Below the pieces are notes generated by a model. The model searched no databases and had not been told where the DNA came from. It worked only from the letters and a program-made list of their open reading frames with translations. From Anaspis maculata (taxonomy: Eukaryota > Arthropoda > Insecta > Coleoptera > Scraptiidae), in contig OX421963.1 of the NCBI GenBank assembly GCA_949128115.1, forward strand, positions 37,183,979 through 37,247,978: DNA of 64,000 bases, in the 5' to 3' direction. The position numbers and the translations under genes are program-made. This document shows, piece after piece, positions 1 to 10,869 of the stretch (the stretch's first letter is position 1; each line of letters begins with the position of its first letter).

Positions 1-269
1 GTAGCTGTACGGAAGGACTCTTGGCATGCACTATGCACTTTCATCTTCGTCGAGTGCCCCATTACTGCACCTCTTACATGTCTGTCTAGCACGCTGTTTT
101 GACAACTTCTGTTTATGATGTCTCTATTTCCAGAAATAAAATACTTTGCGGGTCAACAGTCAACACAAACACACTTTTTCCTCTATTCACTTCAAACTTT
201 CAAATCTTCGAGCGCCCAGCGGTGCAAAAATTAATAGTCTTAGACTTCAGTTCTTCATGTGTGAGGTAT

Positions 270-1077
270 TGTTACGAGCGGCGATTCTGGACAACACGCG
301 ATCTTTCTAGACTCTTCCATTAGGTCGCAGTGTACAAGTGCCGAACTCCGGAAATTTCCGGAATATACGTAATGGCTTGCTATTGAAATGGGGCCTTGCA
401 CTGCCACTTTCACACACCGAGGGCGCCACGACCGTTGGGGGCAAATTCGACAATTTTGACGGCTTTGACGCTTCAGCGACCGACGTCCGTCATTTTATGT
501 CTTGATTTGAAATTTGGATAACCTCTGTTTGTTGCTTGACGTCTCCAGTCACTGTCAGTTACTGGTCAAACTACTCAAACTCCCATGTTTTTCCCGTGGT
601 TACGGCCGCTTCATCAAAGTAGGCGCCCCCTACAGTAGTGGCGACCTCACGTTAAGTTTTTCAATTGCAAGGCCCCATTACATAAGAGACTTGAGCGGTC
701 GATCAGAAAACATCAGCTGAATTGGCGGAGGCGCCGTCATTCCAGAACACACGGAAAGCACGCGAAAGGTGTGTGATTATTTGGGAGTGGCCTAGAAACT
801 ATATGCCGGGCCTCTGTGGAATTGCTGGAGGACTCATGGAACGTTCGAGATAATTAGTCGGGACCTATATAAGCACTATGGATCGCCCACAGCCACAGCA
901 TCAGTATTGAATACAAGGCGATAGACAGCGGATAGAAAGCGAAGCAGTAACTTGCTATATTCCATGTGGATAATTGTTGGCGTGTATTTATTGTAGTACG
1001 CAGAAATAAATAGTGTGTGTTTGAGAACGATCGTCTCAATTATAATCGAACCCGTACGCGAAATAAAATACGTAACA
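270..1077 (+). mobile_element. Solo LTR of an LTR retrotransposon (probably Ty3/Gypsy type)
   Basis: The 808-bp segment begins TGTTACG and ends CGTAACA, a perfect 7-bp inverted terminus of the TG...CA kind. It is flanked on both sides by GTAT (266-269 and 1078-1081), a 4-bp target-site duplication. Inside is a promoter-like TATATAAG at 866, an initiator-like TCAGT about 35 bp later, and AATAAA signals near 1004 and 1060, in the order expected for U3-R-U5. No primer-binding site, gag or pol follows, so this looks like a solo LTR left by LTR-LTR recombination. The 4-bp duplication fits Ty3/Gypsy better than Copia (usually 5 bp), but the superfamily is an inference. Confidence 0.72.
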
Positions 1078-1081
1078 GTAT

Positions 1082-2069
1082 CGTTACAAAACCCGCTGGA
1101 GATCACAACGCGCGAGTAAGACGCATAATTATGCTTAACTGGTGGAGGTGTCGTGCTTCCTTCGAGAGCTTGCCACAACATACACGAACCCGATGAACTT
1201 TTCTAGAACTCCTGCGAATGAACTGGCGGCCGATGCTGGAGTTTACCGGAAGTAATACATATGATCGAATTATAACACACGAGTATAGTACGTTCAATCT
1301 AAAACTTGCAAATTTCTGAAACGCAAGCTTATTGCAGTGTCGTAATTTGATGAAATTAATTATGGCTCTAATATCCAAAGCTACAGAATAACATGTGTTC
1401 GAAATATATTGGGCTAACCTCGGGTTCCGCCAAACTTTATCAATAAACGCGATAACTCTATCACTCTGATAGTAACTTAGCAACTGGTCATCCTATTGGC
1501 TGGTGCATAGCAACTATCAGCGTGATAGATTTAATATGTCCTTAAAATTTTGGTGGAACCCGAGGTAAGTATACAAAGTCTTTCAAAAGTAAACATTCTT
1601 CTAGACTTCAATCTAGCTGGATCGTTGTGTTGTCTCGAATTGGTTACGGCTATACATCTGGAGGTGAGACATCCGCCAGCACAGATAGCATCCCACCGAT
1701 AATTGAAATTCACTATACACTATTACACTGCGTCTTATTCTGCAATTCAGCATCACTTGTAGCAGACAATCGATTACCAATATCATTCTATTCCACATCT
1801 TTGAAGTAGTTTCGTACCTTGGAACATCTTCGAAGCTTGGTAAATTTACAAAGTAAGAAATTGATGACAAGAAAAATTACTAGCTCTTACCCGGGATTTT
1901 TTAAAAAGGCGACGGAACAGAAGCTTATTTCCAATAATTTCAGTTCTCAACACGTTGCAATATTTGGAATGTTTTTTTTTTTCATTTTCACAGTTACTCA
2001 GCAACAGCAACACACCAACATTACCTATCTTTGAAGCCAGGGGCACACTGGTAGGGCTGAACGTAGTAT
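1082..2069. other. No gene recognised
   Basis: Unique-looking AT-rich DNA. Open frames up to about 126 codons occur on the minus strand, but none contains a recognisable domain and none has convincing exon structure. Confidence 0.4.
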
Positions 2070-2138
2070 ACATATACCGTGATCCGTGATCATTTGGAAA
2101 CTATCCACCTGCAATAACTCTCGACTCCTGGTGAAGAT

Positions 2139-2371
2139 GGCCCGTATTCATATCCCACTTTTAAGCTAAAAGCGCTTTTAGTGCGATGCGCATTTAGGGG
2201 CATTTCTCATATTTTAGTGTTCAAAAATACAAATTAACTCGCAAATGATTTGCAATTAAGTACATACAATCGCAATAATGCATTTTTGAACACTGAAATA
2301 TGAGAAATGCCCCTAAATGCGCATCGCACTAAAAGCGCTTTTAGCTTAAAAGTGGGATATGAATACGGGCC
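2139..2371. mobile_element. Palindromic MITE
   Basis: A 233-bp near-perfect inverted repeat. Arms of about 90 bp start GGCCCGTATTCATATCCCAC and end with the reverse complement; the AT-rich loop is about 50 bp. The flanks read GAT on both sides, consistent with a 3-bp target duplication, although this could be chance. The element would fold into a long hairpin. It carries no coding capacity and sits inside an older repeat. Confidence 0.8.
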
Positions 2372-2569
2372 GATGTCTTCAAGCAAAAACAGGTCAATTT
2401 CTATAAGTTTCGAGAGGGACATCTAAAACATACTTTGGCGAATTTCTATCTACAGCCCCCTCGCCTCCACTCACCCCAAGTTTAAAATTTCGAATGACAT
2501 TTTTTCTGCAATACAACAAATTGAACAAATATGAAAAAAATCTGAAAAAATATTTATACATTTTTCAAC

Positions 2570-3815
2570 CCCACCCGAGTTTTTAGCGCATTTTCCATCT
2601 TGATGAAAATCGCTATTGCAACCGCTTTGTCCGTCCGTCCGTCCGTCCGTTCCTCGAACTCCTCCCAAACTAGACGACCTAGCTTTCTAATTTTTTCGCT
2701 GTTACATAGCTGCCACTCCCAAAGGAGGGCTAGGCTATATTGGATGTCCATATTGCGCCGCCAACATAAAGAAAACCGCCCCCGATAAACTTGAAATAAC
2801 ATAATATTGCACTTTCTACCAGACCTGATGCTCTGGTGTTCTCATTTTTTGAATAATACATAGTTGCCACTTATAAACGTAAGCCAAGAAACATTCCGTC
2901 TTCAATATGCGCCGCCGACATGAAAAAACTGCTAAAAACCGCCCCCAATAACTTTAAAATGAAAACCATAAACCCAAAGACATAGCGATTTGATTCTTTC
3001 GGTATATAAATAGCTGACTAAAAATGGGAAAGGATAGGCTATTTTTGGTTAGTCGCCGCCCCCAGATTCCGCCCCCAAACGATAAAAAGTGCAACTTTCA
3101 TAAATGTTACTGATTGAGATGTTCCCTTAAACATCTAGGAACTGCAAACTCAAATTGTGTAACATTAGCTCAGCCGAACGCTACCGCTCCCACATGCCGC
3201 CCCCAAAGTAAGAGATAAATGAAAAACATGAACCCAAAAACATAGCGATCTAATTGTTCCGCTATATAGATAGCTGACTAAAAATGGGAAGAGATAGGCC
3301 ACTTTTGATTAGTCGCCGTCCCCAGCTCCCGCCCCCAAACAAAAAAATGCAACATTCACAATTTTCACTGATTGTCATATTTCCTTGAACATTTAGAAAC
3401 TCCTAACTCAAACTGTGCAACAGTTACTTTGCCGAATGCTGCCACCCCCACACGCTGCCCTCAAAGTAAGAGATAAATGGAAAACATAAACCCGAAGACA
3501 TAGCGATCTAATTCTTTCGCTATATGGATAGCCGACTAAAAATGGGAAAGAATAGACTACTGTTGATTAGTCGCCGCTCCCAGATCCCGCCCTCAAACAA
3601 AAAAATATTGATGAGTGAAAGAATTTTCATTCAAATCTATTCCATTGACAAGTACCCCATTCTGATAACAAAATATCACAATGAGTTTCGAATGAAGAAA
3701 GTGGGCAAGGAATGGTGTTTTTTCCTTCTACCAAATTTCTTTACGTTCATAATATGCCTCTTTGAGAAAATGCGCTACTGAGACTCACGCACGTGAAGGC
3801 ATACTCACTTGTTTT
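2570..3815. repeat. GCCGCCCCC-rich interspersed repeat block with internal tandem copies
   Basis: Starts beside a (GTCC)n microsatellite (2630-2652) and contains degenerate tandem units of about 265 bp. Each unit carries 'GAAAAACATGAACCCAAAGACATAGCGATCTAATTC'-like text followed by CCGCCCCC runs; starts are near 2955, 3215 and 3480. The whole block recurs in inverse orientation at 53815-55330, including both outer edges. Open frames within it show no protein similarity. A partial relative lies at 10540-10730. It is an unnamed repeat family. Confidence 0.7.
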
Positions 3816-4276
3816 TTCTTATTTCTCTGAGTGTCCAGTTTAATATTCTTGACCGACACAATAGGTGGTGTTTTGTTAAATTTTGGAGTTGAGGTGGGAG
3901 AGAGCGAAGGGGTGAATTTGGGAAGCACTGTTTTCACCAAAAATTATCTTCTCCGATGCTATCTAGGATGACGCAGACTGAACTAAAAGAATTTAGGAGT
4001 CCAGAATATGAAATGGGACAGTTAGAGAATTTTCAGGAAGAAAGGTCAAAAATTTTGAGAATATTTTTCTTAGAGAAAAAATTCAGTTCTTTTCAATTTA
4101 TGCATCGCAAGGTAGGTGGTGCCATTTGAAATCAGCTAGAAATTTGTCAATGTTATGTTATAGATGTCCCCCTCGATATAAAAATTGACCTGTCTTTGCT
4201 CGAAGAAATATTCACCAGGAATCAGGAGTTATTGCAGGTGGATAGTTTCAAAATGATCACCCGGTATATGTTTGTA

Positions 4277-5204
4277 CAGGGTGTCCCAAAAATGACTTCA
4301 GAAAAAAATAACTCAGCATCTGTGAGGTCAGGAGTGGCAGAGAAAAATAATAATAAAAATTTAAAAGCATTGTGAAATTTGAATAAAAAACCCCCAAATC
4401 CATCCCAAACGAGCCCGCTAGTTCAGGTGAAAATTTTGTTTTCTGTTGCCTAGAAATCTGACTGATAGTTTGAGTAGCAGAGTAGAGGACATAATGACAC
4501 TGACCGATGGACGAATTTCCATTTGAGTCAGGAGCCACTGAAAAAACTCCACTCCTCGGGGCGGATCGTCAGGACCCAAAGCCTGCACACGTTGTACATG
4601 GTAGGGATGCAGTTCTTTATTGCGAAGAGCACGACCAACTGATGATTTGAACGGTTCCTGGACGGTTCTCAATCTCAACAGCTTCCGAAATGTCCGGATT
4701 ACATTCATGATAATTTCGTCTTGATGACGCCCTCGAACATTGAGATTTGGGTTGAATTTGCCAGACTCACGTGAATCATTGCAAATTTTGGCAAAAGTTG
4801 CAGGTGCGGGAGCTCGCCGATCCGGAAATCGCTCTTGTTACAATCGGCGACCTCTTTGGCTGTTCCCTCGGCCTTACCGTACAACATAATCATGTCAGTT
4901 CGTTCGATATTACAGTACGGCTCCATTTTTTTTTTTTGACTTTTCTGACTGTTCGAAACTTTGACAGTATTTACCTACCTAACAATGGGAGCAACACCTG
5001 CAGTGATAAAGGTACAGCATTGTCAAGGCAAAACACCTCGACTACCATACACGACGCAGTGGCGCGTACCTATTATTTGATCTAATCTTCAAACAATTTT
5101 CAATTAAAATAGGGTGGACCGATTTTCATATAATTTTGGATTCAGAATACTTGCACCGAGACCAATTTGTTTTTTTTTCCTGAAGTCATTTCTGGGACAC
5201 CCTG
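4277..5204. mobile_element. Tc1/mariner-like TIR element carrying a degenerate transposase
   Basis: The inverted ends begin CAGGGTGTCCCAAAAATGAC and close with GTCATTTCTGGGACACCCTG, flanked by TA on both sides (4275-4276, 5205-5206), as expected for TA-targeting elements. The element is 928 bp. A broken transposase reading frame lies inside on the minus strand. The ends differ at one or two positions, so this is an old, inactive copy. Confidence 0.75.
4418..4926 (-). pseudogene. Transposase fragment (N-terminal helix-turn-helix, mariner-superfamily type)
   Basis: Two overlapping frames read from 4926 down to 4418. The first carries TDMIMLYGKAEGTAKE, which resembles the opening helix of insect mariner-like transposases with a DUF4817-type helix-turn-helix. 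The second carries LHPYHVQRVQALGPDD followed by VEFFQWLL, the conserved end of the DNA-binding region in the same family. The frame changes near 4705. The text after the WLL motif does not continue into a DDE/D catalytic domain, so it is truncated as well as frameshifted. Position inside matching TIRs (4277-5204) supports the call. Family assignment rests on remembered motifs, not a search. Confidence 0.7.
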
Positions 5205-6129
5205 TATAAGGTGCAGCATGGCCAGGGCAAGCCAGATAAACGTTACGTTTACCAAATTTTTCTCCCAAACGAGTTGTCGACGGCGTTTCAGATTTGGGCC
5301 ACATTTTATTGAACCCGTAATTCTGACTGTTTGTCTAGAGTCATTTCTGAACCTCAGGTATTTATACTTCAAGTTTCAGCTCCAATATGAGCTGCAAATT
5401 TTCAAAATCGATTAACGAGGAAAGAAGTTATCACTGCAAAACCAAAAAAATGATTTTTTGTGTTCACCCTGTAAATAAAGGATATAAGCAGAAAATTCAA
5501 ACACCATCCTGTACTTCCAGGCCTACAATGGCAACAATGGATACATAGTGTGTATTTGAACGTTTGTCTATCAATTATAAAAGTAATCAATGGAAATTGA
5601 TGAACAGAATCGTAACAGAATTAAAAAAGTAAAAAAGTAATCGACTTTGTTTGTAATATCAGCTAACCACAACCTTCAGGTCACTTTTCTACGTCGACTT
5701 TTTTCCTAATTGATTACGGAAGTTTTCCTCTAATTTCATTTTGCAGTTTTCTTTGTTAGGATACACTTTATGGATTACTGCGTTATTCTCTTAATTTATC
5801 CAACTTTTCTTGTGCATGTGCAACTTACTTGAAAAGCAAGTTGAATAGGTATATTCCTATCTTCCTCTTTACCTCATCCTCTTCCATTCCCTTTCCCTCA
5901 CTATAAGAGCTACTGCTGTGAAGGCTGGAAAAAGCCACAAAGAAGGGCCAAAATTGAAGTAGACCACCCCAAAATTTTGCCTCGGTTGAAATGGGGATAT
6001 CTTGAGAAAAAATTGCCCGATTCTGAAAACGCTTGTGGTGCTCGATAGAGTATACTTTTACAGGTTTTACAGTTGAAACCCTTACTCCATTTCTCCAGAC
6101 TTTCCTTATTTCGGGTTTAAAAGACAAAT

Positions 6130-6300
6130 ATGGCTGTACAAGTTGACGTTAACGGACTTGAGTTAACGGAAGTTGAATGGAACGGAAGTTATTTAGTCCG
6201 TATATGATTTTTCAAGTTAACTTGAAAGTTAAATCGTTAACGAAAAAGTTAACTTCGTAATTAACGATTAACGGATAACCGGTTTAGTGCCCAGCTTTGA
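6130..6300. repeat. GTTAAC(G)-rich degenerate simple repeat
   Basis: The words GTTAACG, GTTAACT and TTAACGGA recur about ten times in 170 bp on both strands, without a fixed period. No function is evident. Confidence 0.5.
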
Positions 6301-9300
6301 AGGGTAGTAGGTAGCTCGAAGAAAATCCTGGTCGGTGGGGGTACACCAGACGTCCGTCGCGTCGCTGGGATCACCAAGTTTCTTATGAAACGGAACGTCC
6401 CGGGATCGGACATAAATCTGCGTGAAGATCAAACTTTAAGAACCTGTATCTTTTTCACATCTGATGCGGTGCTCTAGTCAAAATAATGCAAATGAAACTG
6501 TCCCACTCGGTTCCATAAAAGCCGTTCCACCTCATCATGATCATGCAGGTTGGTCCAAACACTTCAACACCTTACATCAAAAAAAGTCGCGTATAGTGTA
6601 ATACAGTATGCCTATATAATAACGTGTTTACGAATAATAAGGGGACATATGAGTCTTCTGTAAAGGGATTCAACCCTCTGAAAATGACCTCAAAATGGCA
6701 AAAATAACACCGCTGAAATAGTACCGACCTACTGTATAACGAGCAATAAAGAGAGCAACCCACTTCACAAGCATGATATTGAAATCTTCGAGAAAATTTC
6801 GCACATGAGAATGAGTCCGAGGTGAGAGTTGGAAGTGATGCAAGTAAAGGAAATGGGCATTTCATGAAAGTTTTACACTTTCATGTATGTAAAGTTGTAC
6901 ACTGTAGGTATGCTCTTTTAGGAAGAAGTAACACTATTTTGCGTGCAAACCTGTATTTGTTGTAATTTGTGCTTTGGCATTTTAGTGATAGGATATCAAG
7001 GTCGAGTGAGATAATGTATCAGTTTAGTGAGAAAATGTCAAGGTCATTGTACACTAGAATAATTGAAAAAGCTTTAAAATGTGTTCACTTCAAGTGTTGC
7101 TTGAAATTTTGGAAGAGATTGGCATTCTGAGATGTGACAGCGGGTTGAATTACTCAAATTAATAGCATTTGAAGCATCCGTTGTCCCGTTGAGAAAAAAA
7201 TCGACCTGTCTAGGCTTTTTTTCAAAGGAATGGGTGAGGGCCTGGAAACTCGTCAGTTGTAATTTCGTTGGGCCATTCCCTTCATTTATATTCAAATTTG
7301 CCATTTGAAAGATTCTGTTTCGGTTGGAATATTTATTTTCCAATTAATATCTTTTTTGTGGCGTTTCCGCCAACAAAACATCCACCATTATTTTAATACT
7401 TTGGACTCTTGATACAAGAGTTTGATATCGATGCTGATACCTGCCTCGTGACCTGCCCTCAATCTAGACAATTATCTGTCCTGTCGATATAAATCTTTGC
7501 TCGTTCGCACCAGTTTGACACTCGATTCGCGTCAAAGCGGCTGAACAAACGAAGCAGCCCCTAATTGATCCATCTTAAGATATAAAGGACCCGGAGAGAC
7601 AGAGCCAGCACAACGATTTCTCGGCACTGGGGGTAATGCGTACGAATCCCCGTTATATTCCGCAAAATCCCCGGAGGCAGTTCCTTCCTCTTCCGTCTGC
7701 TTCAGAGTATATAGGGCGTGCTTTAATTCCGCACGACTAAGGCCCTCAAATATTCAACAGCCGTCTTTACTAACATACGCACTTTGCAGAAAAAGGGTAC
7801 AATATACCCAACCCGCACCGTATTTCATGTATAAATTACACTGTTTGAGTGAAACTGAAACGAAAATTGAGCATTCAGTAAGAGTCAGCAAGCCGACACA
7901 GCAGCAAGCTAGTGTGGTGGAATGCATTAGAGAACCCACCAGGCTAGGCTGGGGTTTAATCAGAATATATGCCTATTCACGTGAAAAAGAGGATGCCATA
8001 TTTAGCGACTACACGGCGCGTGTCGCTTTCATCTGAACACCTATAATTATTACAGCACGGAGCTTTTTTCGTGATTATTGTGCTCTAATTGTCGTTGGAG
8101 AGGACAGAAAATCCAGTAGCAAAATTACCACGGCGGGATGAGTTGGATCGGTCATTTGGAAAAGGGAACTTTTCAGTTTTCCGAATTTTACAGGTGAGGT
8201 AAAAAACGTCTCAGCTAATCAGTTTTTTATTAAAGAACAAGGTCAAACCTTATTGTGCGTTAACAGAGTGAGGAGGTTTTTTTTAATTCCAATTTTTGAT
8301 ATAAAAAGTCAATCATAAAATCATGAATTGTACGAGACACGGGTATGTACCAAGTTTCATCAAAATGGGTTCATTTGTAAAGAAAGTTCAATTTGGGGGG
8401 AGAAGATGACGATCAATCGTGAAAACCGACTTTGAAATCATGAATGATCAAACGAGATATGAAAGGCGCAGTGAGCGTCTATGACACGGAGTGGCTAGGT
8501 GTTCCTCCTGCCGTCCTGCCACAGCAGTGGTTAACCTGGTCGCAAGAGAGACGCGGAGCATTTCGATTGATCACGATATTTTTACCGTTTTTTCTGTGTA
8601 TAAAGAACCCTCGAAAGAAACATAGGTCATAGAGCCTTGAACTGGAAAAAAAGCGTTTTTTTGCCGGCACATGTGAACATGTCACCGACTCACGAGTAGA
8701 TTCCACGGCACTTTTCGCACAAAAGCCTAGGTTCGTATTTGAAAACTCGCGTCGAGCTCTTTGGCACGTGTTATCCATGCCGCAAGCCACAGCTGTGGAC
8801 TTAAGGTCAGAGAGTTGCCGTTTTGGTTGGGACTTTTTCCTCACCTAACCCCCCTCCCACACTTCGCTTGCTTCCACCGTCGCTAAAGACGCCGTTATCT
8901 GCTTATCGAGTTACTCGCACCTCTTAGAGTGTCCTGGTGAGGTCTTCCCATAGGGTCCCAGAACTACCACTGCTAGTGAGACACGACTCGTTACTCCGGC
9001 CTCGCATGAAACTCAGCCAAGTTCTTCCTCGAGTTCTTCTATGCATTTTATCGCCTAGGTAACCGCTTGTTACCTACCTATTGCTTTCTCATCGAAGTAG
9101 TGTCATTCCTGCTTGTCTGTGTAAAGTATCATTTACATAGACACGAAAGCATATACATAATACTATATGCATAACAGTACTAATAATATTATTACTATGC
9201 CCATACCTCCCATATTATAGGTACCCAATTACCCACGTCTCCCATACCCATGTCATTCATTCCCATCCTACCCATTCCCACATCAGTCACTTTTCTCCCA

Positions 9301-9584
9301 TACACTCGTGCAACCCATGTAATCTATTCCATTCCTCCCAATATTACCCATTTTTCCTTTCATACCCCCATCCCTATTTACAACTCATCCCTGAAGGACC
9401 GCACAGCTGCATTTGTCCTGGGTCAAGGTAACGATGTCCATGAGGAACTCGAGTCAGAACAGATTCCTATCGCGGATTTATCCATTTTCACTACTAATTT
9501 TTTACAGAATTTTGACATGTCCAAAAAAATGGATTGACTTGCACTTCTATAACCTTGGGCTTTGTTACTAAACAGCGCGAGCCA

Positions 9585-9715
9585 AAATTACGAGCGACAA
9601 AATCGCGCGGAACTAATAGCGCGGGACAAAACCGCGCTAGGATAAATTGGCGCCGGACAAAACAGCGCTAGGATCAAACAGCGGTGCGACACAAGAGAGT
9701 GCGGCAAAATAGCGT
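9585..9715. repeat. Degenerate GCGC(G)GACAAAA tandem repeat
   Basis: The words GCGACAAAATCGCGC, GCGCGGGACAAAACCGCGC, GCGCCGGACAAAACAGCGC and GTGCGGCAAAATAGCG follow one another every 20-35 bp. Two units also share the tail TAGGAT. The short GCGC...GCGC palindromes make this a cluster of small possible hairpins. Confidence 0.6.
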
Positions 9716-9874
9716 AACCTTGATAGTACAGACCACGGTCTATAATATAAAATAATAATTTTGTATATTATACACAGACTTGAAGGTTTGTGGGGGTGGT
9801 AGTACTGGTAACTGGTATCTAGTATAGTAGTAGAACTAGTAGGTAGTAGTATTAATTGGTACTAGTCTAGTTTA

Positions 9875-10165
9875 CTAGTGAGAAGATGCCACAGCAAAAA
9901 TACAAAGTTTTAAAAATGATCCCTTTCTAGCGCCGGAGTGTGATTTCGTCCAAGTGATCTCGTGACCTGAGCTCTTCGGCGCCCTGTGAGAACTAGGTAC
10001 GGTTTCTTGATCCACTGTGCCAGAATCATGATCTGTGATCCTGGCCGAAAGAAAGCGACTCAGGTCACTGAGCAAGCCGGCCACCTGCCAGCCACACAGT
10101 CTCCAGAATGACAATTTGACAACACAGGGCAGTTCAGGTGAAGGTTTCAAGTCACAGAGACACAA
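9875..10165 (-). other. Open frame, no recognised product
   Basis: A 96-codon open frame with no recognisable domain, signal peptide or splice context. It is listed only because nothing else explains this stretch; it is probably not a gene. Confidence 0.1.
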
Positions 10166-10188
10166 ATTCTAACGTAACCTCCCTTCTT

Positions 10189-10307
10189 TAGGCTGTCTGA
10201 TTTCTACATGATTCTACTGGACTGCGATACAGGCCGCGATCGGCCGATGCGATGGCGACCAGAAACACAGCCCACTAGAGTCATATGTGTAGAAATCAGA
10301 CAGCCTA
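10189..10307. mobile_element. Small TIR element (MITE), about 115 bp
   Basis: The left end reads TAGGCTGTCTGATTTCTACA and the right end is its exact reverse complement (10288-10307). If the outer TA is the target duplication, the element is GGCTG...CAGCC. The interior is about 79 bp and has no coding capacity. Confidence 0.75.
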
Positions 10308-10539
10308 TATCAAGATGACATTAAACATTGAAAGTCAGAGACACCAACAAAACACGAGTTTTTCATGGCAAGCTGTAGTTTTTTAAGCTTGGAATGGATT
10401 CAGGTAGGTAATACATTGATTGCCCATTGAAAACGCGTACAGCTGTCAAGGCGGAGTTGACTGAATTTTTTTAATTTTGACTACTTTGTCACTGTGACAT
10501 CAAACTTAAAATTCCAAAAGTTTCTAATAAGCTACTGTC

Positions 10540-10730
10540 AAATCATAGTTCTCTCTATGTTGCGGCGCAACATGATAATTCAATATAGCCTAGACCGGCT
10601 TTGGAAGTTGTAGCTATGTATCTATCTATCTATCAGAAAACAAAAATTAGAAAGCTGGGCGTCTGGTTTGAGAGGAATTTCAATTACGGGCACCATCGGA
10701 CAAACGGACAAAGCGGCTGCAAATGCGTTT
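10540..10730. repeat. Fragment related to the GGGGGCGGC / GGAC repeat
   Basis: Text such as CAATATAGCCTAGACC, TTAGAAAGCTGGGCGTCTGG and GGACAAACGGACAAAGCGG matches the part of the 55.1-55.3 kb repeat that surrounds its (GGAC)n run, in the same orientation. Here the run has decayed and a (TATC)n tract sits at 10617-10633. Confidence 0.6.
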
Positions 10731-10869
10731 TTTACAAGTAAGAAAATTCGCTTAAAAAAACTAGAGGTTGCTACGAATTTTCATGTAGGAGTTAGGAACG
10801 TGACAAGACCGACAGATAGACGTAAAGACGGCAAAGCGCGGCTAATAGTGAATGTCCCATAGAAATTGC

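Larger units (their letters stand above)
2075..4267. mobile_element. Composite element with inverted ends (CGGGTGATCA... type)
   Basis: The left end (about 2075-2130) has a 'GTGATCATTTGGAAACTATC' core followed by CACCTGCAATAACTC. The inverse of this occurs at 4226-4267. A third, solitary copy lies at 24125. Between the ends lie a MITE (2139-2371) and a GGGGGCGGC-type repeat block. The arrangement suggests a roughly 2.2-kb non-autonomous element with later insertions. No transposase is visible, so the superfamily is unknown, and the two ends could belong to separate insertions. Confidence 0.4.
5207..10188. other. No gene recognised; scattered simple repeats
   Basis: About 5 kb without a supportable gene. 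An element end (TTCACCCTGTA) lies near 5462. A GTTAACG-rich stretch covers 6130-6300. A TATAAA at 7488 and a GATATAAAG near 7578 look promoter-like, but no exon follows. A degenerate CCCAT-rich tract covers 9185-9375, a GCGC/GACAAAA repeat 9585-9715, and AGT-rich simple sequence 9790-9880. Open frames up to 121 codons (8479-8844, minus) show no known domain. Confidence 0.4.

Noticed and set aside
1103..1483. 126-codon minus-strand frame next to the solo LTR as a possible retrotransposon gene
   Set aside because: No gag, protease or RT motif. It is outside the LTR and beyond the target duplication.
7488..7640. TATAAA and GATATAAAG words followed by initiator-like CAGTTT as a gene promoter
   Set aside because: Spacing is only about 24 bp, and no coding exon or splice site follows on either strand.
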